Below are positions 26,201 to 34,852 of a stretch of DNA of 64,000 nt, piece by piece (the first letter of the stretch is position 1; each line of letters starts with the position of its first letter). Both the position numbers and the translations under genes were made by a program. Origin of the DNA: Bordetella flabilis (lineage in GTDB: Bacteria > Pseudomonadota > Gammaproteobacteria > Burkholderiales > Burkholderiaceae_B). Under the pieces are notes generated by a model. It was not told the origin of the DNA, made no database searches, and saw nothing but the letters and a program-made list of their open reading frames with translations. The stretch spans positions 1,054,001 through 1,118,000 of the forward strand of contig NZ_CP016172.1 in the NCBI RefSeq assembly GCF_001676725.1, in the 5' to 3' direction.

Positions 26201-28201
26201 GTAGATGTCTCCGTGCACGTGGCCCGAGGTGCCGCCATCGCCAAGTTTCAGTGTGCCTTTGCTGACGACGGTGACGCCGGTGTAGGCGTGGTCCGCCGTG
26301 AATGTCGTGGTGCCGCGCCCCAGGTGGACCACCGCACCGGTGCCGGAGATGTGCCCGGGAAAAACGACGGCGTCGCTGCGATCGAACACCAGCAGGCTGT
26401 CGTTGCGTACGTTCCCGTCGATGTGGCCGCGCGTGCCGCCGTCGCCGATGCGCAGGGTCCCGTCGGATATCGTGGTGCCGCCTGAATAGGTGTTGGATCC
26501 GGCCAGGATCAGCGTGCCCGGACCGCGCTTGTCGAGCGCCCCGCCGCCGTGCAGGTCCTGGGCGATGGTGAAGCGATGTCCCGGCTCGGCGATGTCCAGG
26601 CCGCCACCCTTGTCGCTCCAATATACGGGGCGATCCAGGCGCAGCAGGTTCGTGCCCGAGACGCGCAGCGTTCCCCCGGCGAATGTAAGCGCGCCGGTGG
26701 AGGCGCCCAGGTTGGCGTCATGCTCGACCTCGAGTGCGCCTTCGTGGAGGATCCACGGTGTGGTCGCGGTGGTGACGCCATGCAGGCGCCATGTGCCGGC
26801 GCCCAGCAGCTCGAAGTGGGCGAAGCCCTGGAACTGGGCCGCCTTCCCGGCTCGCGCGATATGCGAGACGGCGAAGCTGTTGTCCTGCGTGCCGCTCAAC
26901 ACCAGGGTGTCGCGTCCGGACCCCAACACCGGCCCGGTGATGCGCCAGCCGTCGCGCAGCTCCAGCACATTGTTGCCGCCGCCGAATTCAATGGCGGGCG
27001 CGCGGCTGTAGCCGCCGGCGTTACGGCCTCCGGCGATGTGCCCGCTATTGATGACGGAGGAACTCCTTGCCACCACGCCGGATCCGCCGGGCTGGGGCGC
27101 CGCCATGCCGCGCCCGGGGTTGTCGCCGCCTTCGATGACGCCGTCGGGCCCATTGACCAGATTGCCGTACTCCATGATGACGCCATGGCCGCCCGCGCCG
27201 CCGGCCACGACGGCGTTCTGTGCGCCCGTACCCGGGCTGATGCCGCCATGGCCACCACGCAGGACGCCCCGGTTGTGGAGCATGGCACCGGTGAACTGCA
27301 CGCCATGGCCCCCGCCGCCGTTGCCCGTGCGCTGCGCGCTTGCGCCGACGCCGCCATTGCCGCCCGCGATAATGCCGTGGTTGGAATGCGAGCCGGCCGT
27401 CAGTTGGGCGCCCTCGCCACCTCGGCCCGACATGGCCGGCGCCTTGGCCGCGATGTGGTTCGTCGCGTCGCCGCCGTCGCCGCCGACGAGGATGCCTTCG
27501 TTCTGGAGGCGGCCGCCATGGATCAGCAGGCCGGTGCCGCCGCTTCCCGCCGCCTGGGTCGCGCTGCCCGGGTCCGCGGCGTCGTAGTGCCCGCCCTGGC
27601 CGCCGGCGATGCGCGCGTGGGCATGGTTGTGCAACACCACGTTGGAGCCCGCCATGCCGACGCCTCCCGGGCCGGCCTGGCGAACCGGGCCTGCCAGCGC
27701 GCCGCTGCTGGCGCCGCTGCCCGCCGTAATGTTGGCGCGGTTGGCAAGCTCGCCGCCCTGGACGACCAGCGCCATGCCTCCGCGGCCGTCCTCGCGGGTG
27801 TGGGCGGCATGGCCGCCGCGGAGCGTCCCGATGACGGTATAGGCCCCACCGCCCAGGACAGGGCCCAGGCCCGCGTGGCTTGCGTCGGCGCTGCCGGCGG
27901 CCAGCGAGAACGGGCCCGTGTCGACCGTGATGGGTTTGCGTGCCGGCGCAAGCACGGTCGGGTGTCTCAGGGTGATGTCTCGCGTGAGCGTGATGCGGGC
28001 GCTGCTGTCGCCATCGAGATTTGCCCGGATTACCGCCTGCACCAGTTCGGTTTCGCTGCCGACCTCGTAGCGGCCCGCGGCCGCCTCCCCCGACAAAAAC
28101 GGCGCAGCGAGGAAACCGCCCATCGCCGCGCCGACCGCCGCGGCCCGCTTAGGCCGTTTGCTTCCAACATGCCTGCGCACTGCCACCTGAAGATTCATCA
28201 T
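23219..28201 (-). CDS. autotransporter with PATR repeats and C-terminal beta-barrel
   Basis: A 1660-residue autotransporter. The N-terminus has a basic region (RRHVGSKRPKRAA) and a hydrophobic signal ending near AAAGRYEV. Residues about 60-440 form a Gly-rich passenger with repeated GGxGG segments such as GGQGGHYD, GGDGGDAT and GGNGGVGA. From about 560 to 1110 there are at least five autotransporter-associated (PATR) repeats, for example TLILAGSNTYSGGTTISDG. The barrel occupies about residues 1378-1660 (AWGRVIDQDAAIRQ to SLGVRIAW) and ends in aromatic Trp, the outer-membrane assembly signal. A likely surface adhesin or structural protein; target unknown. I see no RGD or protease motif. The start ATG 28201 gives a compact signal; an upstream ORF extension is unlikely. 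Confidence 0.92.
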   Translation of the reverse strand: MMNLQVAVRRHVGSKRPKRAAAVGAAMGGFLAAPFLSGEAAAGRYEVGSETELVQAVIRANLDGDSSARITLTRDITLRHPTVLAPARKPITVDTGPFSLAAGSADASHAGLGPVLGGGAYTVIGTLRGGHAAHTREDGRGGMALVVQGGELANRANITAGSGASSGALAGPVRQAGPGGVGMAGSNVVLHNHAHARIAGGQGGHYDAADPGSATQAAGSGGTGLLIHGGRLQNEGILVGGDGGDATNHIAAKAPAMSGRGGEGAQLTAGSHSNHGIIAGGNGGVGASAQRTGNGGGGHGVQFTGAMLHNRGVLRGGHGGISPGTGAQNAVVAGGAGGHGVIMEYGNLVNGPDGVIEGGDNPGRGMAAPQPGGSGVVARSSSVINSGHIAGGRNAGGYSRAPAIEFGGGNNVLELRDGWRITGPVLGSGRDTLVLSGTQDNSFAVSHIARAGKAAQFQGFAHFELLGAGTWRLHGVTTATTPWILHEGALEVEHDANLGASTGALTFAGGTLRVSGTNLLRLDRPVYWSDKGGGLDIAEPGHRFTIAQDLHGGGALDKRGPGTLILAGSNTYSGGTTISDGTLRIGDGGTRGHIDGNVRNDSLLVFDRSDAVVFPGHISGTGAVVHLGRGTTTFTADHAYTGVTVVSKGTLKLGDGGTSGHVHGDIYSDGHLVFDRADTMVLPQGVHGRASGSVVQAGTGTTVLAGTNDYQGPTDIRRGILVVNGDQADATGAVTVRRGAVLQGHGRIGGHVTVEDGGTLAPGHPVGMLSTGSLTLHPGATLQMHIARAAPDQLVNAHDRLRVNGDLTLDGFLDIATPPGGNFDVGVYRLIDYRGRLTDRTIDIRHIPADSDRAALSVQATVPGQVNLLNTGGRPVRFWQGAGPAQAEARQGKAGMPGGKGVWRAGGPPIWSDGRTARGMGWVPGAVAVFLGEPGTIRVDDSAGPVVFGGAQFAADGYAVTGPGILTTGPAPAELRVGDGTPAGAAMRATVHAGIAGQGGIVKSDLGTLVLAGDNRHAGGTTLRAGTLEIARDAGLGEASGPLTLAGGRLRTTAPLDTSRRVALGGGGGAVDTMHHTVRLRGPLTGAGALVKEGSGTLELAGPNTARGTVNLAAGRVRAADPAALGAALRYALQPGTTLDLAGHDQVIAGLDNAGMVAMGSAWAAPEPATSGTSAPPVAPGTTLTVRGDYVGRNGTLLMRTVLGDERSATDRLVIDGGRASGRTIVQVVNAGGLGSHTRGDGIELIRALNGATTTAQTTRDAFVLADDHVDAGAYEYRLYPGDARGAGESWYLRSTVPALALPSGLSSGLDAAGPLAAALPAGAAARAPGPGRTAYRPEVALNAALPAVLGRGDMAVLGTLHRREGDGAVAIAPDPEAPRRRAWGRVIDQDAAIRQSGTVSPRSDGWFTGMQLGVDVYADGGHRVGLYGATLGWRSKVRGDAGGVDDAAVGHLSGRGNYAGLYWSYMPESGWYSDVVLQYGRQRGGASATGGGSATGGGSADIRARGALASAEVGKPVGLGGRWQLEPQAQLIAARQHLDDVQIPAATLQQRPRTTLTTRLGLRLKGDYAAGAGRIQPYSRLNLWQGLSGHDTLAVRGPAGQTDIETGRGHTSADIAAGGTWTVNRHIALYGELGHMYALGGAQRVSTQHSVSLGVRIAW

Positions 28202-28681
28202 GCGTGTAGTCCCCGCTCTGGCAACATCGGATCCACGCGCAGAGGCTGGCAATCCTCGGGGTGCCAAGCGGTCCGCGCGCGAATCGGGAAACAGCTGACA
28301 CGGCGGCTGTCCGTGGCGCACGGGCAGGCCGGTGGAACGCGCAGAGTCTAGGTTTCGGCGGGACAGGCAGATGGCGGTGCGGCAAAAATGGGACTTAGTC
28401 CGATGATTGCGCCTGGGAAGTGAAGCTTGGGGGCAAATCCTACGTGCGGCATGTAGGACATGGCGTAGCTCGTGTCCGGATCGACCCGTGGCGCCGCGTT
28501 CGGCAAAGCAGGGAGCGACGTGCCGCGATGCGGGCTACGACGCGCATCCGGGTGGTCGTTGGGCAGCCGCCCGACCCCCACCGCCACCGCCGGGTACGGC
28601 GGTGGGAGGCGGCGTCGATATGGGTTTCGGAGGCCCCGGGCCTGCGCAGGGCGGGCCCGGGATTGCGCGCGGCGGGACAGC
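28202..28681. promoter_or_regulatory. 480-bp gap upstream of the autotransporter
   Basis: No gene is supported here. Near 28438-28458 TCCTACGTG and CATGTAGGA form an inverted repeat around CGG with one mismatch, about 240 bases upstream of the autotransporter start; it could be a regulator site. At 28584-28605 CCACCGCCG pairs perfectly with CGGCGGTGG around GGTA; it lies after the stop of the APC gene (28682) and is probably its transcript end, though no T-run follows. Confidence 0.45.
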
Positions 28682-30109
28682 CTACGGTGGGGAGCCGGGC
28701 TTGTCGGGGTCGAGGCGTTCGGGGTCCAGGCGCATGCCCGATTTCCGGTGCGTGGCCAGGGTGATCAGCCACATGACGATACCCAGCAGCAAGAGCCAGC
28801 CGGCCACGCGGTATTGCACCGGATCGCGTCCCGTCAGCGGGGTGACCAGGAACAGGCAGGTCGCCGCGCCGAGCCACGGAACCCAGGTCGGGGTACGGAA
28901 GTGCTGGTGCTCCACGCGCTTGCGCCGCAGCACCAGCACGCAGATGTTCACGAAGGTGAATACGCCCAGCAGCAGCAATGCCGTGGTGCCGCCCAGGGCG
29001 CGCACGGCCTGCGATTCCGAGCGCGAAACCAGGATGGTCAGGCCCAGGCCGATGGCGGTGGTGAACAGGATCGCCGTCCACGGCGTGCGCGTGCGCGCAT
29101 GCACGCGCGCCAGGAAGCCGGGCAGCACGCCCTGGTTGGCCATGCCATACAACAGGCGGCTGGCCATCATCATGTTCATCAGCGCGGTATTGGCGACGGC
29201 GAACATGGAGATGATCGGCATGATGGTTTCGGTAGGCAGGCCGGGCGCGGCGCGCTTTACCACCAGCACCAGCGGCGTGGCGCTGGCGGCCAATTCGCCC
29301 ACCGGCACCAGGGCCACGGAGCAGATCGACACCAGGACGTAGATGACCGCGGTGATGCCCAGCCCCGTCAGCATGACTTTGGGAAAGATGCGGCTGGGCG
29401 AGTGCGTCTCCTCGGCCATGTTGACCGAATCCTCGAAGCCCACCATGGCGAAGAACGCGAGCGTGGTGGCCGACGTGATGGCCAGGAAGATGCTCTTGTC
29501 TTCCGGCGTGTCGAAGGCAATGGCGCGCGACAGGTCCGCCTGGCCGCCGGCAATCGCATAATAACCCAGCACGATCACCAGCAGCAGCCCGCTCAGCTCG
29601 ACGAGTGTCAGGACCACATTGGTCTTGATGCTGTGCGCCGCGCCGCGCAGGGTCAACAGCATGATCAACAGCAGGAACCCCAGCGCGCCCGCCATGACGA
29701 CGCCGCCGTCGGCCTTCACGCCGAGCGCCAGGAACATATTGGCGGCGAAGGCGCGCGATGCGGTGGCCGCGGAGGTCAGGCCGGAGCACATCACGGCGAA
29801 GCACACGATGAACGTCAGGAAATGCACGCCGAAGGCCTTGTGCACATACAGCGCCGCGCCGGCCGCCTGGGGATACTTGGTGACCAGTTCCAGATACGAC
29901 AGCGCGGTGAGCAGCGCGACGCCGAAGGCTACCAGGAACGGCACCCACGCGGCGCCCCCGACTTCGTGCGCCACCTGGCCCGTCAAGGCATAGATCCCGG
30001 TGCCCAGGATGTCCCCGATGATGAACAGCAACAGCAGTTTGGGGCCCATGACGCGGGCCAGGCGGTTGTCTCCGGGCGGCGCCCCGGTCGGCGTGGCGAC
30101 GGCTTCCAT
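28682..30109 (-). CDS. APC superfamily amino acid permease
   Basis: A 475-residue permease with about 12 spans. The first span contains FIIGDILGTGIYALTGQVA, the unwound substrate-binding segment of amino acid-polyamine-organocation carriers, and MVGFEDSVNMAEETHSPSR near residue 215 is the conserved intracellular loop of span 6. Substrate is probably an amino acid or amine. The start is ATG 30109, one base after the stop of the PRC-barrel gene, so translation of the two is likely coupled. Confidence 0.88.
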   Translation of the reverse strand: MEAVATPTGAPPGDNRLARVMGPKLLLLFIIGDILGTGIYALTGQVAHEVGGAAWVPFLVAFGVALLTALSYLELVTKYPQAAGAALYVHKAFGVHFLTFIVCFAVMCSGLTSAATASRAFAANMFLALGVKADGGVVMAGALGFLLLIMLLTLRGAAHSIKTNVVLTLVELSGLLLVIVLGYYAIAGGQADLSRAIAFDTPEDKSIFLAITSATTLAFFAMVGFEDSVNMAEETHSPSRIFPKVMLTGLGITAVIYVLVSICSVALVPVGELAASATPLVLVVKRAAPGLPTETIMPIISMFAVANTALMNMMMASRLLYGMANQGVLPGFLARVHARTRTPWTAILFTTAIGLGLTILVSRSESQAVRALGGTTALLLLGVFTFVNICVLVLRRKRVEHQHFRTPTWVPWLGAATCLFLVTPLTGRDPVQYRVAGWLLLLGIVMWLITLATHRKSGMRLDPERLDPDKPGSPP

Positions 30110-30110
30110 A

Positions 30111-30506
30111 TCAGTTGTCCGCGTAGCGGAACTCTGGCAGCGCGCGCAGCGATTCCTTCGTCGCGCCTTCCATGCGCATATGCTTGTCGACGACCTGCAG
30201 CCGCTTGAACGGTACGGCGACCAGGCGCGTGCCCATGCCCAGGAAGCCACCCACGGACAGGATGGCGTAGGGCTCCTGATCCGCCGAGGTGACGATGATG
30301 TCGTCGATGGTCCCGATCTTGTCCCTGTCGCTGTTCTGGACGTCGGCCCCCAGGATCTTGGAGGCGCGATAGCCGGTGGCCAGGGGCACCACATCGACGC
30401 GTTTTTCCGTGATCGATTGCTGAACGCCTTGCGCCAGCAACGGGGTCGAAGACATCGCCGCGGCCATGCCGATGGCGAAAAGCAAAGAGGTTGCGGTTTG
30501 CTTCAT
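30111..30506 (-). CDS. exported PRC-barrel domain protein
   Basis: A 131-residue protein with a signal peptide (cleavage near STPLLAQG, residue 25) and a PRC-barrel domain over residues 45-115 (ASKILGADVQNSDRDKIGTI, then LVAVPFKRL). Exported PRC-barrel proteins are common in Bordetella and relatives and are of unknown role, often stress-linked. The start ATG 30506 has GAGGA upstream. It is immediately upstream of the APC permease gene. Confidence 0.85.
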   Translation of the reverse strand: MKQTATSLLFAIGMAAAMSSTPLLAQGVQQSITEKRVDVVPLATGYRASKILGADVQNSDRDKIGTIDDIIVTSADQEPYAILSVGGFLGMGTRLVAVPFKRLQVVDKHMRMEGATKESLRALPEFRYADN

Positions 30507-30741
30507 GATGATCCTCGCTTGGTGCGGGCCCGGGGGGCCGGACGCAGCCGCGTACCGGTCCCTTCGGTGGAATGCGCGCCGGCTCGGGCCGGCCCGCCGG
30601 TTTGCGGTCGCGCATAAGCAAGCGCCGGGCCCGGTGTTGAACCGGGATGGCTTTCCGCGATCCATGCATGCCGCCCATGCCAGCCACTCATGCCGGCATC
30701 CGCTGCCAGCCACCCAAGGCCAGCAATGGTTGTCGACGAGT

Positions 30742-31185
30742 TCAATTTTGCCGCGCGGACGCGGCTTTGCCGCGTCGTTCCAGTTCGTCCGGCGGCACAT
30801 CCTCGATATGCGTTCCGATCCACCAGACGTTGCCATAGGCGTCGTGCACGCCGGCGTTACGGTCGCCATAGAACTGGTCGGCCGGCGCCATGATCGACGT
30901 GGCGCCGGCCGCGACGGCTCGCGCGTAGACGGCATCGACGTCCGGCACATACAGATAGAGCGCGGCCGGCATGGCGGGCCATTGGTCGCAGGACTCGCTG
31001 ACCATGACCATGGAGTCGCCGATGCGGACCTGCGCATGCCGGACCTTGCCCTCCGGCGTATCCATGCAAAACAGCAGCCGTGCGTCGAATGCCTTTTCAA
31101 GGAAGGCGATGAAGGCCCTGGCGTCCTTGATGTTGAGGAAGGGCGTGACGGTGTGGAAGCCCTCGGGGATAGGTTGAATGGCCAT
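30742..31185 (-). CDS. VOC family protein, PhnB-like
   Basis: A 147-residue protein of the vicinal oxygen chelate (glyoxalase) superfamily, PhnB branch. Two beta-alpha-beta-beta-beta modules are visible: VTPFLNIKDARAFIAFLEKA and later LYLYVPDVDAVYARAVAAGA, ending in DAYGNVWWIGTH, where family members place a metal ligand. No specific reaction can be assigned. It lies between the PRC-barrel gene and the divergent MFS gene; the 235 bases to the PRC-barrel gene hold nothing I can support. Confidence 0.85.
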   Translation of the reverse strand: MAIQPIPEGFHTVTPFLNIKDARAFIAFLEKAFDARLLFCMDTPEGKVRHAQVRIGDSMVMVSESCDQWPAMPAALYLYVPDVDAVYARAVAAGATSIMAPADQFYGDRNAGVHDAYGNVWWIGTHIEDVPPDELERRGKAASARQN

Positions 31186-31372
31186 GATGGGTCTGCTCCA
31201 TTGTGGTGGGCAGGCGTTCGTGCCCCTGTCCTTTAATGCGGCCGTCAGGTGGACGGTCTAACGTGTGGCCTCGCGGCCGACGGAAGCGCCGGGCCGCCTG
31301 CCCAGCGCCGCGTGCGGCCGGCGATATGAAGTATTTGCCAAGCGCGCCGGAATCGCTGTAACGATCTGCGTT

Positions 31373-31389
31373 CGAAGCAATTTGTTTCG
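31373..31389. promoter_or_regulatory. candidate operator upstream of MFS gene
   Basis: CGAAGCA (31373-31379) and TGTTTCG (31383-31389) form an inverted repeat with six of seven matches around ATT, 71 bases upstream of the MFS start. Its AT-rich character stands out locally. No regulator can be named. Confidence 0.3.
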
Positions 31390-31459
31390 TTTCACTCCCT
31401 TCAGCAATGCTTGTGGCCGTGTTGGGATGTGTGGCACACCCAACCAGGAACCCGCGAGC

Positions 31460-32770
31460 ATGCCGCAAACCAGCGCCAGTACCCACCCTTCAGCTACATC
31501 GGTCGCCCGTATGGTCGTGCGCGTCACCGCGGGCAATTTCCTCGAGCAGTTCGACTTTTTCCTGTTCGGCTTCTATGCCACGCAGATCGCCGCGGTGTTT
31601 TTCCCCGCGAGCAGCGATTTCGCGTCGCTGATGCAGACCTTCGCGGTCTTCGGCGCCGGCTTCCTGATGCGGCCCCTGGGCGCGGTGGTCCTGGGCGCCT
31701 ATATCGACAGGGTGGGGCGCCGCAAGGGCCTGATCCTGACGCTTTCGCTGATGGCGACCGGTACGGTGCTGATCGCTTTCGTGCCGGGACACGCGTCCAT
31801 CGGCCTGTTGGCGCCTGCGCTGGTGCTGCTGGGGCGGCTGCTGCAAGGGTTCTCGGCCGGAGCCGAGCTGGGCGGTGTGTCGGTGTACCTGTCCGAGATG
31901 GCCACGCCCGGCCACAAGGGTTTCTACACCAGTTGGCAGTCCGGCAGCCAGCAGGTGTCCATCGTGGTGGCCGCCGCGCTGGGCTTCGGCCTGAACCGCT
32001 GGATGGACGCGGCGACGATCGCGGCGTGGGGATGGCGGGTGCCGTTTTTCGTCGGCTGCATGATTATCCCTTTCATCTTCGTGCTGCGCCGCCGGCTGGA
32101 GGAAACCCAGGAGTTCAAGGCGCAGACGCATCGGCCCACCCTGCGCGAAGCGGCCACGGCGCTGGCCGCCAACTGGAAGCTGATGCTGGGCGGCGCGCTG
32201 CTGGTGGCCATGACGACCACAGCCTTCTATCTCATCACGGTATATGCGCCGACCTTCGGCAAAACCGTGCTGCATCTCAGTACCTCGGACAGCCTGCTGG
32301 TGACGCTATGCGTGGGCGTCACCAACTTCATCTGGCTGCCTGTCGGCGGCGCGATCTCCGACCGTATCGGCCGCAAGTCCGTGCTGTTGACCATGACCGC
32401 GCTGACCATCCTCACCGCCTATCCCGCGCTGACCTTCCTGGCGCATGAGCCCACCTTCTTCAAGATGCTTGCCGTGCTGTTGTGGCTGTCGTTTCTCTAT
32501 GGCATCTACAACGGCGCCATGGTGGCGGCCCTGACGGAGGTAATGCCCAAGGCGGTGCGCGTGGCCGGCTTTTCGGTGGCCTACAGCCTGGCCACGGCCC
32601 TGTTCGGCGGTTTCACGCCGGCGATATCGACAGAGCTTATCCACATCACCGGCGACCGCGCGGCGCCCGCCTACTGGATGACGTTCGCGGCGGTCTGCGC
32701 CTTTGGCGCGACGCTGGTGCTTTACGCACGCACGGGCGCCGCCGCGCGCGTCGCCACGCAGGCGCAATAG
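31460..32770 (+). CDS. MFS transporter of the metabolite:H+ symporter (MHS) family, citrate/tricarballylate-like
   Basis: A 436-residue, 12-span carrier. The N-terminus [20 protein letters not shown] is the signature first span of MHS carriers such as CitA and TcuC, followed by [11 protein letters not shown] between spans 2 and 3, [17 protein letters not shown] and [10 protein letters not shown] between spans 8 and 9. Likely substrate is a di- or tricarboxylate, taken up with protons. I start at ATG 31460 because this fits the family length; the frame is open to 31265. The solute-binding protein gene follows after 59 bases and probably shares its transcript. Confidence 0.87.
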   Translation: MPQTSASTHPSATSVARMVVRVTAGNFLEQFDFFLFGFYATQIAAVFFPASSDFASLMQTFAVFGAGFLMRPLGAVVLGAYIDRVGRRKGLILTLSLMATGTVLIAFVPGHASIGLLAPALVLLGRLLQGFSAGAELGGVSVYLSEMATPGHKGFYTSWQSGSQQVSIVVAAALGFGLNRWMDAATIAAWGWRVPFFVGCMIIPFIFVLRRRLEETQEFKAQTHRPTLREAATALAANWKLMLGGALLVAMTTTAFYLITVYAPTFGKTVLHLSTSDSLLVTLCVGVTNFIWLPVGGAISDRIGRKSVLLTMTALTILTAYPALTFLAHEPTFFKMLAVLLWLSFLYGIYNGAMVAALTEVMPKAVRVAGFSVAYSLATALFGGFTPAISTELIHITGDRAAPAYWMTFAAVCAFGATLVLYARTGAAARVATQAQ

Positions 32771-32829
32771 GTGTCGCGCGAAGCGGCCCGGCGCGAAGAT
32801 TTTCTTCCCACTGTCATACCGAGGAGACC

Positions 32830-33612
32830 ATGAAACCTACCCTACGCACCCTTTTCGCCGGATCCCTGCTGGCTTCGTCGCTGGTGTTCGCGCCGGTCCA
32901 CGCGGCGGAACTGCATGTCCTGATCTCGGGCGGTTTTTCCGCGGCGTACAACAAGCTCGGTCCGCAGTACACCCAGGCCACGGGCAATAAGCTGGTCACC
33001 GAGCACGGGCCTTCGATGGGCAAGACGCCGGAAGCCATCCCGAACCGCCTGGCGCGGCACGAACCGGCGGATGTGGTGATCATGGTGGGCTATGCGCTGG
33101 ATGACCTGATCAAGCAGGGGATGGTGGACCCGGCCTCGCGCGTGGAGCTGGCCGATTCGGCGATCGGGATGGTGGTCCGCAAGGGACAGCCGAAGCCGGA
33201 TATCTCCACCGAGGCCGCGCTGAAAAAGACGCTGCTGGGCGCCAAGTCCATCGCGTATTCGGACAGCGCCAGCGGCGTGTACATCGAGAAAGAGCTGTTC
33301 AAGAAGCTGGGTATCGAGACGCAGGTCAAGTCCAAGGCCACCATGGTGCCGAAGATCCCGGTGGCCTCGCAGGTGGCCGATGGCAAGTACCAACTGGGCT
33401 TCCAGCAGGTCAGCGAACTGTTGCCGGTCCCGGGCATAACGTTCGTTGGGAAGATCCCCGCATCCGTGCAGTCCATTACGCGCTTCGCCGGCGGTGTGCC
33501 GGTTGGCGCGGCGCATCCGCAGGAGGCCGCCGCGCTGCTGAAATACCTGTCGTCGCCACAGGCCGCCCCGGTCGTGAAGGCGACCGGCCTGGACACCGTC
33601 GCCAAGCCTTGA
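32830..33612 (+). CDS. periplasmic solute-binding protein, ModA-like
   Basis: A 260-residue protein with a signal peptide (cleavage near PVHAAEL, residue 25) and a class II periplasmic-binding fold of the ModA/PF13531 type: LHVLISGGFSAAYNKLGPQY, PADVVIMVGYALDDL, IAYSDSASGVYIEKEL and GFQQVSELL. No ABC permease or ATPase gene is adjacent; instead an MHS-type MFS gene lies upstream. The ligand may therefore be an organic anion rather than molybdate; this is inferred. The start ATG 32830 has GAGGAGACC upstream. Confidence 0.82.
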   Translation: MKPTLRTLFAGSLLASSLVFAPVHAAELHVLISGGFSAAYNKLGPQYTQATGNKLVTEHGPSMGKTPEAIPNRLARHEPADVVIMVGYALDDLIKQGMVDPASRVELADSAIGMVVRKGQPKPDISTEAALKKTLLGAKSIAYSDSASGVYIEKELFKKLGIETQVKSKATMVPKIPVASQVADGKYQLGFQQVSELLPVPGITFVGKIPASVQSITRFAGGVPVGAAHPQEAAALLKYLSSPQAAPVVKATGLDTVAKP

Positions 33613-33803
33613 TTCCTGCTCGGGTAACCGGCCGTCCTTGGGGGCGGCTCGCGTAGGCCGGCCGTGGCGGGCTGGCGCCGGCGGTTGGCGGCGAGGGCGG
33701 CAATGCCGCAAAGGCTGCCCCTAGCCGCCAAGGCGGTCAGACCCGGAAGGGGCGGGAGGGCCCTGGAAGGTGGCGGTGGGGCCGGCCACCCGCGCTCCTG
33801 CCC

Positions 33804-34751
33804 TCAGGCCTGGCCGCCCGCGACGGGGCCGGACGGCGGCGCCAGCGTCGGGCACGCGCGGCTTCCGTCCTTGAGCAAATCCAGGAACCGGCGACCCGCC
33901 GGTCCGGGCGGATGGTCCTGCCGATACACCGCCAGCACCGCGATGGGCTGGACGCGGCAAGTCGCGCTTTCCCGCGTCAGCGCGACCAGTTCGCCGCTTT
34001 GCAGCTGGGAATGCACCATGCCCAGCGGCATATGGCCCCAGCCGAATCCGGCGCAAAGGAAGGCGTGCTTGGCGCCCATGTCGGCCAGGCGCCAGGTCTG
34101 TTGCGAGAACACCCCGTAGTTATTGCCATCGGTCAGCTCGGTGCGGTCGGTCAATACCAGTTGCACGTGGCGCGACAGGACGGCTGGCGTGATCTCGCCG
34201 TCGAACGAGGCCAGGGGATGCGTAGGCGCGACTACCTTGACCATGGGCACGTCGAGCAGCGGTTCGGCCTGCACCGTGTCTGGAATGATCGGCAGGCTGC
34301 CGATCACGCCCAGCCTGCAGGTGCCGTCGAGCACCGGTTTCAATACGCCGCCCAGCGCTTCCACATACAGGCGCAGCGGCGTATGCGGGAAGGCGACCTT
34401 GAACTCGCCGACCGCCTGTGTCAGGGCCTGCATGGGATACATGACATCGATGACCACGGACAGTTCGGCTTCGAGCCCCTCCGCCATGGACCGGGCCTTG
34501 GCCTTGAACCCATTCACCCCGTTCAGGACCACGCGCGCCTCGTGCAGCAGGGCGGTGCCCGCCTCGGTCAGTACGGGGTAGCGGCCGGTGCGGTCGAACA
34601 GCCGCACGCCGGTCTGCGCTTCCAGGTTCGCCAGCGTGTGGCTCACTACCGATTGCGCGCGGCGCAGCTTGCGGCCCGCGGCCGAGAAGCTGCCTGTTTC
34701 CGCGGCCGCCACGAAGGTACGCAACTGGTCCAGCGAGATGGCGTCCAGCAT
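33804..34751 (-). CDS. LysR family transcriptional regulator
   Basis: A 315-residue LysR regulator with the helix-turn-helix at residues 5-64 (LRTFVAAAETGSFSAAGRKL, then QSVVSHTLANLE) and an effector domain from about residue 90. The C-terminus carries a Pro/Gly-rich tail. It is divergent from the DoxX gene at 34853, with a T-N11-A dyad directly between them, so it probably controls DoxX and itself. The 190-base gap before it (33613-33803) holds no supported gene. Confidence 0.88.
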   Translation of the reverse strand: MLDAISLDQLRTFVAAAETGSFSAAGRKLRRAQSVVSHTLANLEAQTGVRLFDRTGRYPVLTEAGTALLHEARVVLNGVNGFKAKARSMAEGLEAELSVVIDVMYPMQALTQAVGEFKVAFPHTPLRLYVEALGGVLKPVLDGTCRLGVIGSLPIIPDTVQAEPLLDVPMVKVVAPTHPLASFDGEITPAVLSRHVQLVLTDRTELTDGNNYGVFSQQTWRLADMGAKHAFLCAGFGWGHMPLGMVHSQLQSGELVALTRESATCRVQPIAVLAVYRQDHPPGPAGRRFLDLLKDGSRACPTLAPPSGPVAGGQA

Positions 34752-34755
34752 AGAT

Positions 34756-34770
34756 ATCCAGAAATTGGAT
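34756..34770. promoter_or_regulatory. candidate LysR operator
   Basis: ATCCA-GAAAT-TGGAT is a perfect inverted repeat with five-base arms and contains the T-N11-A pattern typical of LysR sites. It begins five bases upstream of the LysR start codon and lies 83 bases before the DoxX start. Confidence 0.5.
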
Positions 34771-34852
34771 GGAATGGATCGAAATATATAGGCTTCCTAG
34801 AGTAGAGGGCAATGCCTATGCTGGCCGCCATTCTTCTTTCCCAAGGGTCGCC

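Noticed and set aside
33745..33785. GGTCAGACCCGGAAGGGG resembles the 4.5S (SRP) RNA core
   Set aside because: The pairing partner side (AGCAGCC) is missing and the flanks do not form the SRP hairpin; probably chance in GC-rich DNA.
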